From Kiritimatiellia bacterium (GTDB lineage: Bacteria; Verrucomicrobiota; Kiritimatiellia; RFP12; UBA1067): a stretch of 9,949 nucleotides of DNA. Numbering within the stretch: the stretch's first letter is position 1; every line of letters begins with the position of its first letter. The position numbers were made by a program, and so were the translations under genes. The notes under the pieces were generated by a model. The model was given only the letters and a program-made list of their open reading frames with translations. It did not search any database and was not told the origin of the DNA. Below, piece after piece: positions 5,731 to 9,949 of this stretch. The DNA lies in NCBI GenBank assembly GCA_016296065.1, contig JAEDKA010000077.1, positions 1-9,949 of the forward strand. The letters are read 5' to 3'.

Positions 5731-7947
5731 ATGAAACTGACGGCAATGGCGCTTATTGTTTTCGCACTTGGGCTTCCGTCGTTCGCCGATGTGGCTTGGA
5801 CTGATGCCGAGACGGTCACGGCGTATCTCACCAATATGCTTCCGGCGGCCGTATCGGACGTGCGGGTCTATGCGTCAAGCGAGGCGGTGCCGATAATTGA
5901 TCGGTATTTCACCTCTGTGCCCGAGTATCTTAAGGATTGCGAGGGGAATTGCAGTCTGGAGCCGGAGATCCGTCTGAGGCGGATGAAGCACATGCTGGAA
6001 AACGAATTTGCCTTTGTCTATTCGTTTTCGACATCGGTGAGCAATCTGGAATACGCCGCCTCGGGAAAGGTGTCCGGTGACGTTTTCGTGTATGTGTTTC
6101 AGCCTCGCGTGTTCAGCAGGTTCAATATCGTGCCGGATCCGCCGCGCGTCATGATTGGGCTGAGGCGTACGGATCCTGCCGAATATGTCGTTCTTTCCAA
6201 GACGGACGGGCGCTGTTACGACCGCTTGACCGACGACGAGCCGACGCGCGAGGGCCAACCGCTTCCCTTCAAAAATCGCAAGCTTGAGACGGATATCCGC
6301 GTTCCGACCTCGGATGCAGATGATAATGATGATGAAGTGGAGCCGGAAGCCGTCGTCGTTGCGGATGTCGAAGGCGCGTTCTTCGATTCCGTCCGCAACA
6401 TGAACCCTTCATGTGTCAAGGGGGTGACGCCGACTTCATATACCTTGATCTCGCCTGTCGCGACCTATCGCGTGGAGCTCCTCGTCAGGAGGGTGGAAGA
6501 AGGGGCGTTCCCGTATGAGCGTCTTGCGTTTACCGTTGATCCGGAGCGGGATCGGGCGCTCTACGAGGCCTGGCCGTTCTATCGGGGAATTACGCTGGGT
6601 GTCGCGCTGTGCCGGATCGACGGCGCGCTGCGCATCCGGCGCGTCTGGCCAGTTCTCCCCTATCCGCCGTTCACGCGGAGTACGGAGATTTTTACGGATT
6701 CTCCGAGTGTCTGCCGAAGTATGTCCAGGGACTCACGTTTCTCGCTCAACAAGCGCGCGGCGGATTTGCGGCCCGGCGAGGCCGCTGCGGGGTTGGCCGT
6801 CCAGTATGGCGAGCACACGCTTGCCAAATTCATAGCGACGCGCAATGGAATTACGGGGCTGTACGGAGATTTCCCTGATTATTCGAGCGGCATCAAGGTC
6901 GAGGTCTGGACGGCGTCCGAGGGGGCCAATCCAGACTATTGGCGCGATGCCTGGTTCGCGAGTCCAGGGGATCGTCCGCCGGAGCCGTCGGATGCCGGTA
7001 AATTCTGCACTGTCCAGAATGCCGAGGAAGGTCTAGACGACCTGACTCTGCTGAAGTTCAAGTGGATACCGTGCCGTGTCGACAACCGGATTCTCGGGGT
7101 GAAGACACTCGGGGACTTCGCAAAGTATCTTGATGAGGCGGCGGTCTGCGTCGGATGCGGACGGAGGCATTACAAGTTGTCGGTTGACTCGACAGCCGCC
7201 GCTCGGAAGGTGAGGGTCTCGTGGGCTCTCCCAAATGTCTTCGATGCGCTGGCGGATGTGTGCGAAAAGAACGGATGCGAATTTAAGGTTGACGGAACGA
7301 ACGTTGTCGTTTCGGCGTGGCTCTCGGATGCCGACCTCGCCGACGATTCGCTTCGGGGGCGGCTTCGTGTTCTTGAAAAGGTCGGATTCGCCTCTGTCGC
7401 CGGCGCGCAGTACGCCGACGTTTCCTTTTGGCGAGGCGACACAAAGTCCGGAACGAAGTCACCGGTCGGCGAGTTGCCTTTCGAATTTTCCATTGGCGAT
7501 TATGTCCTGACTGGCGACGGGTGGATCCGCATGACAGCGGACGGCCGCCGCGAGACGCTTGCGTTTGACTGCTCCTGGTGGCCGAGCGACGGCTCTGAAG
7601 GATTCCACGAGCCCCAAAAGGCGCGGCTGGCGCGCGACATTGCGAAGGTGCGCGCCTATCTGCGCGATGCCGCGGCAGATTCAGAAGATTCGGGTCCGCG
7701 CTGGGACTCGGAAAAATACGACCGCCTCGCGCTGGCATTCGCACTTCATGTCTACCAGGCCGGGTATGCCGAAGAGGCGCAGTCGCTGTGCGATGCGCTT
7801 AAGCTTCGCCCCGGTGCCGAGCCGCAGGCTTTCAATTCGCTTCTGTCCAAGATAAAGCGGGATAGGAAGGAATATCCGGATTTCCAGACTTGGCTTGAGA
7901 AGTCTGTTGATCCAACGAAGAAAGGGGGTTCCGACGATGGTGAATAA
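5731..7947 (+). CDS. A2: secreted protein of unknown function with STN-like insert, paralogue of A1
   Basis: A 738-residue protein with signal peptide MKLTAMALIVFALGLPSFA, cleaved probably after FA at about 19. The family is not recognised. It shares the A1 blocks: VVVADVE (208-214), TYRVELLVRRV to FYRGITLGVALCRIDGALRI to LPYPPF (245-314), AVQYGEHTLA, TGLYGDFPDY and PDYWRDAWFA (357-410), GFASVAGAQYADVS (552-565), KARLARDIAKVRAYLRDAA (630-648), EYPDFQTWLEK (714-724). Unlike A1 it carries an extra segment of about 115 residues (425-540) that reads like a small STN or secretin-N type fold (VSWALPNVFDALADVCEKNG, then EFKVDGTNVVVS) and holds a CVGC motif (473-476). An Asp-rich linker lies at 195-203. 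The stop overlaps the B2 start by 11 bases. The STN resemblance is pattern recognition only. Confidence 0.85.
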   Translation: MKLTAMALIVFALGLPSFADVAWTDAETVTAYLTNMLPAAVSDVRVYASSEAVPIIDRYFTSVPEYLKDCEGNCSLEPEIRLRRMKHMLENEFAFVYSFSTSVSNLEYAASGKVSGDVFVYVFQPRVFSRFNIVPDPPRVMIGLRRTDPAEYVVLSKTDGRCYDRLTDDEPTREGQPLPFKNRKLETDIRVPTSDADDNDDEVEPEAVVVADVEGAFFDSVRNMNPSCVKGVTPTSYTLISPVATYRVELLVRRVEEGAFPYERLAFTVDPERDRALYEAWPFYRGITLGVALCRIDGALRIRRVWPVLPYPPFTRSTEIFTDSPSVCRSMSRDSRFSLNKRAADLRPGEAAAGLAVQYGEHTLAKFIATRNGITGLYGDFPDYSSGIKVEVWTASEGANPDYWRDAWFASPGDRPPEPSDAGKFCTVQNAEEGLDDLTLLKFKWIPCRVDNRILGVKTLGDFAKYLDEAAVCVGCGRRHYKLSVDSTAAARKVRVSWALPNVFDALADVCEKNGCEFKVDGTNVVVSAWLSDADLADDSLRGRLRVLEKVGFASVAGAQYADVSFWRGDTKSGTKSPVGELPFEFSIGDYVLTGDGWIRMTADGRRETLAFDCSWWPSDGSEGFHEPQKARLARDIAKVRAYLRDAAADSEDSGPRWDSEKYDRLALAFALHVYQAGYAEEAQSLCDALKLRPGAEPQAFNSLLSKIKRDRKEYPDFQTWLEKSVDPTKKGGSDDGE

Positions 7948-8818
7948 AGTTACGCCTGCGCGAGGACTGCATGTGCCGCGCTATCCCACGATCCACGAGA
8001 TCGGAATTGCGGAACTGTCGCGAGCTCCTTCTCGCTGGGCGAACCTGAAGTCTGTCGTCGCCTCAATAGGAACGGCGGCGATGGCTCTGAAGTCGCTCGC
8101 GCTTGAGGCGAATGCGACAGCCGAGCCCGTCGCGCCAAGCGCCGAAGCTCCGAAGCGCGACGGCGAGACCGCGCGGCAGGCGGTCGACAATGCGCCTTCA
8201 ACAGATGTCTGTCCGCTTGCAGCCGTTGCCGTCGGCGGCGAAGGGAGGGGCGGCTTCGGCTGCGTGGCCATCAATCCGCCGGTTATGCTTGCGGAGGCTG
8301 AGGCGCTTGAGATTATCGAAAAGGAGTTCTTCAAGCACGGCATCAAGCTGAAGGACTGTCCCGAGCTTGACGGCGTGACTTTGCCGTCCGCCCCCGAAAA
8401 GAAGCGCCCCGTGATGCTCGACCTCGGCACGGAGAAGGGGGATGTTATGGTGGAGTTCATATCGCACGACGACGTCCGCCGCTGGTCGGAGCGCGGCGAC
8501 GCCATGTTCGTTTCTTCCTTCAACGTCTACGACACCCGCGCGGCGGCGACGAATGCCGTGAACGCGATCGCGGCACGGAAGGGCGGCGAGCATGTGACAG
8601 TCGGCGTCTTGTACGATCCGTTCGCCTGTGTTCCGGAAGACTGGAAGCCTTCCGGTGCATCCGCCGACTCCAGTGAATGGTGGCGGGAGCGCTGCGCGGA
8701 AGGAAAGCGCATTGCCGTTGAAAAGCTGAAGGCGCAGATCGATTCGTTTTTTGAGTACCTCGCCAGGAGGGGCAGATTGCCCGCACGGGACGATGCATCT
8801 GACTCTTCATCTCACTGA
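7937..8818 (+). CDS. B2: candidate substrate protein of the radical SAM enzyme, paralogue of B1
   Basis: A 293-residue protein starting at ATG 7937 (AAGGGGG at 7922-7928 as ribosome binding site), overlapping the A2 stop. The layout matches B1 position for position through residue 140: PRYPTIHEIG (14-23), hydrophobic stretch about 37-56, ANA at 58-60 as a possible signal peptidase-like site, variable Pro/Ala linker 61-89, C92 to C109 Gly-rich segment, NPPVML (113-118) and EAEALEIIEKEF (120-131). It then has MLDLGT (160-165), VEFIS (172-176), VGVLYDP (222-228) and the same DSSSH end. It has three further cysteines (141, 231, 253) not shared with B1. The radical SAM start codon lies inside its last codons, so enzyme synthesis is tied to B2 translation. 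Substrate role is inferred from adjacency and shared motifs; a structural or binding protein remains possible. Confidence 0.85.
   Translation: MVNKVTPARGLHVPRYPTIHEIGIAELSRAPSRWANLKSVVASIGTAAMALKSLALEANATAEPVAPSAEAPKRDGETARQAVDNAPSTDVCPLAAVAVGGEGRGGFGCVAINPPVMLAEAEALEIIEKEFFKHGIKLKDCPELDGVTLPSAPEKKRPVMLDLGTEKGDVMVEFISHDDVRRWSERGDAMFVSSFNVYDTRAAATNAVNAIAARKGGEHVTVGVLYDPFACVPEDWKPSGASADSSEWWRERCAEGKRIAVEKLKAQIDSFFEYLARRGRLPARDDASDSSSH
7976..8004 (+). repeat. Near-identical 29-base segment in B2 (copy 2), encoding PRYPTIHEIG
   Basis: Partner of 4772-4800 in B1, with one silent difference in the Pro codon (CCC here, CCG there). See the B1 copy for interpretation. Confidence 0.8.
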
Positions 8819-9890
8819 CCGCTGCAACCTCGCGTGCCGGTACTGCTACGCGAGGCACGGGACGAGCGACATGGCGCTCGAGACAGCCCTTGCGGCGATC
8901 GACGAGTGCACGCGCGGCGAGGAGAACCCGGGGATCATCTTCTTCGGCGGGGAGCCGCTTCTGCGCGAAGACCTCATCTTCGACGTGATTGACGCCTGCG
9001 AACGCCGCGAGCCGCACCGTTTCCACTACAAGGTGACGACGAACGGAACGCTCGTGACGGATGCGTTCCTGGCGCGTGCCGAGGCCGTGCGTCTGCATGT
9101 GGCGGTGAGCTGCGACGGCGCCCCGAAGACGCAGGACGCACACCGCGTGGCGGCGTCCGGCGAAGGCTCGTCCGCGGCGCTTCTGCCGCGGCTGAAGGCC
9201 GTGCTGGCGTCCCAGCCGTACGCGCCGGTTATGATGACGGTGAATCCCGACACGGCCGCCGATTTCGCCGGAAACGTCCGCTACCTGCGCGCGCTCGGCG
9301 CGTCGTACCTTATTTCCAGCGTGAACTTCCAGGCGGACTGGGACGCGTCCGCCTGGCGCGCCCTCCGGCGTTCGTACAAGGAGCTTGCGGAGTGGTATCT
9401 AGACGCATACCGCCGCGAGGAGAAGATCTACTTTGCCGCGTTCGACAAGCGCATCGCGACGCGCATCTGGCCCGGACGCGGCGCGTCGTGCCAGCTCGGG
9501 CGCCGCCAGATATCGGTTTCGCCGGACGGAACATACTATCCGTGCGTCCAGTTCGTCGGCCATCCGGAATACGCGATCGGACGCGTCGGCGAGGGGCTTG
9601 ACGAGACGCGGCGCGGATGCATCTTCGAGCGCAACGAGCGCGCGAAGCCGTCGTGCGAGGAATGCGCGCTTCTCGGACGGTGCAACAACAGGTGCGGATG
9701 CCTCAACTTCTCGACGACCGGCTCGCTCGACGAAGTGCCGGCGTTTTTCTGCGAGCACGAGCGGTTCCTCATCCCCCTCGCGGACTCGCTCGCAGAGCGT
9801 CTCTACGCCGAGCGCAACGCGATGTTCATCCAGCGCCACTACAATCCGGCGTTCCCCGTCGCGTCCATCCTAGAGGACATGACGGGCTGA
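8793..9890 (+). CDS. Radical SAM/SPASM peptide- or protein-modifying enzyme
   Basis: A 365-residue enzyme. CNLACRYC gives the radical SAM CX3CX2C site (C11, C15, C18), with Tyr19 after it; GGEP at 52-55 is the SAM-binding motif. The C-terminal SPASM domain is complete: C233-X12-G246-X4-C251, then C288-X2-C291-X5-C297-X3-C301 and C320, enough for two auxiliary 4Fe-4S clusters; C303 is an extra cysteine. Enzymes with this layout, such as the sactipeptide maturases and anaerobic sulfatase activators, make crosslinks or oxidise residues in proteins. No separate leader-binding (RRE) domain fits in the length. ATG 8793 is chosen because the 12-codon remnant at 5658 shows the same N-terminus; the TTG at 8751 would add a non-conserved extension. 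AGGAGGGG at 8765-8772 is 20 bases away, too far, so initiation probably depends on ribosomes ending B2, which it overlaps by 26 bases. The substrate is not shown by sequence; B1 and B2 are the natural candidates. Confidence 0.93.
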   Translation: MHLTLHLTDRCNLACRYCYARHGTSDMALETALAAIDECTRGEENPGIIFFGGEPLLREDLIFDVIDACERREPHRFHYKVTTNGTLVTDAFLARAEAVRLHVAVSCDGAPKTQDAHRVAASGEGSSAALLPRLKAVLASQPYAPVMMTVNPDTAADFAGNVRYLRALGASYLISSVNFQADWDASAWRALRRSYKELAEWYLDAYRREEKIYFAAFDKRIATRIWPGRGASCQLGRRQISVSPDGTYYPCVQFVGHPEYAIGRVGEGLDETRRGCIFERNERAKPSCEECALLGRCNNRCGCLNFSTTGSLDEVPAFFCEHERFLIPLADSLAERLYAERNAMFIQRHYNPAFPVASILEDMTG

Positions 9891-9949
9891 CGCAGCAGGG
9901 TTTACGCATTTGAACTTACGCGCGTCAGGCGGCATGGTCTCTGGCTGTG
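9891..9949. other. Short region after the operon, no gene seen
   Basis: The last 59 bases contain no convincing start or RNA gene. A 7-bp inverted repeat (CTGACGC at 9887-9893, GCGTCAG at 9922-9928) spans the radical SAM stop, but the 28-base loop and the lack of a T tract make it a poor terminator. Confidence 0.4.

Larger units (their letters stand above)
2842..8828 (+). repeat. Ancient tandem duplication of an A-B module ahead of one radical SAM gene
   Basis: Unit 1 is 2842-5693 (A1, B1, radical SAM remnant) and unit 2 is 5731-8828 and onward (A2, B2, intact radical SAM). Gene order, overlap style and conserved protein blocks agree. Proteins have diverged (B about 50-70% identical in the conserved parts, A lower), so the duplication is old apart from the two short near-identical DNA patches at 4772/7976 and 5658/8793. 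Confidence 0.8.

Noticed and set aside
8751..8792. TTG start at 8751 for the radical SAM gene
   Set aside because: It adds 14 residues not reflected in the remnant at 5658; conserved homology begins at MHLTLHL.
2842..8828. Transposon or CRISPR explanation for the duplicated region
   Set aside because: No transposase, terminal inverted repeats, target duplications or spaced short repeats were seen; the pattern is a tandem gene duplication.
9887..9928. Inverted repeat at the end of the radical SAM gene as a terminator
   Set aside because: A 7-bp stem with a 28-base loop and no following T run is weak and may be chance.

Overview
The window is GC-rich, densely coding DNA with all genes on the + strand. 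No marker gene fixes the taxon. Secreted multidomain proteins of unknown function, a thioredoxin-like domain with a WCGWC site fused to long helical regions, and tandem paralogous secreted proteins suggest an uncultured member of the Planctomycetes-Verrucomicrobia-Chlamydiae group, perhaps Kiritimatiellae-like gut bacteria. That is recognition of style only, and a deltaproteobacterial or planctomycete source cannot be excluded.

Layout. Bases 3-2726 are the 3' part of a large gene that begins before the window: an N-terminal thioredoxin-like domain, a charged helical region, a pure Asp/Glu run, a long helical region and a C-terminal beta-rich domain. A 115-base gap (2727-2841) holds a GC hairpin that may end that transcript and a perfect extended -10 promoter (TGGTATAAT) so close to the next start codon that the mRNA is probably leaderless. 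Bases 2842-9890 look like one operon of five genes with overlaps or short gaps: A1 (2842-4767), B1 (4733-5683), A2 (5731-7947), B2 (7937-8818) and a radical SAM/SPASM enzyme (8793-9890). The last 59 bases (9891-9949) show no gene.

Main point. A1/A2 and B1/B2 are paralogous pairs, so the A-B module has been tandemly duplicated in front of a single radical SAM gene. The duplication left a scar. Right at the end of B1 lies a copy of the first 12 codons of the radical SAM gene (MHLTLHLTDRCN, 5658-5693), overlapping the B1 stop as the real gene overlaps the B2 stop, and then broken off. The ancestral order was therefore A-B-radical SAM.

How the genes may work together (inference). The enzyme has a CX3CX2C cluster site and a full set of SPASM auxiliary-cluster cysteines, typical of enzymes that modify ribosomally made peptides or proteins. 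The B proteins are the best candidate substrates: each has the same N-terminal PRYPTIHEIG motif, a hydrophobic stretch ending in an A-X-A-like site, and a Gly-rich segment bounded by two cysteines at identical positions (92 and 109). The A proteins have signal peptides and may be their exported partners. No function for A or B could be named from sequence.
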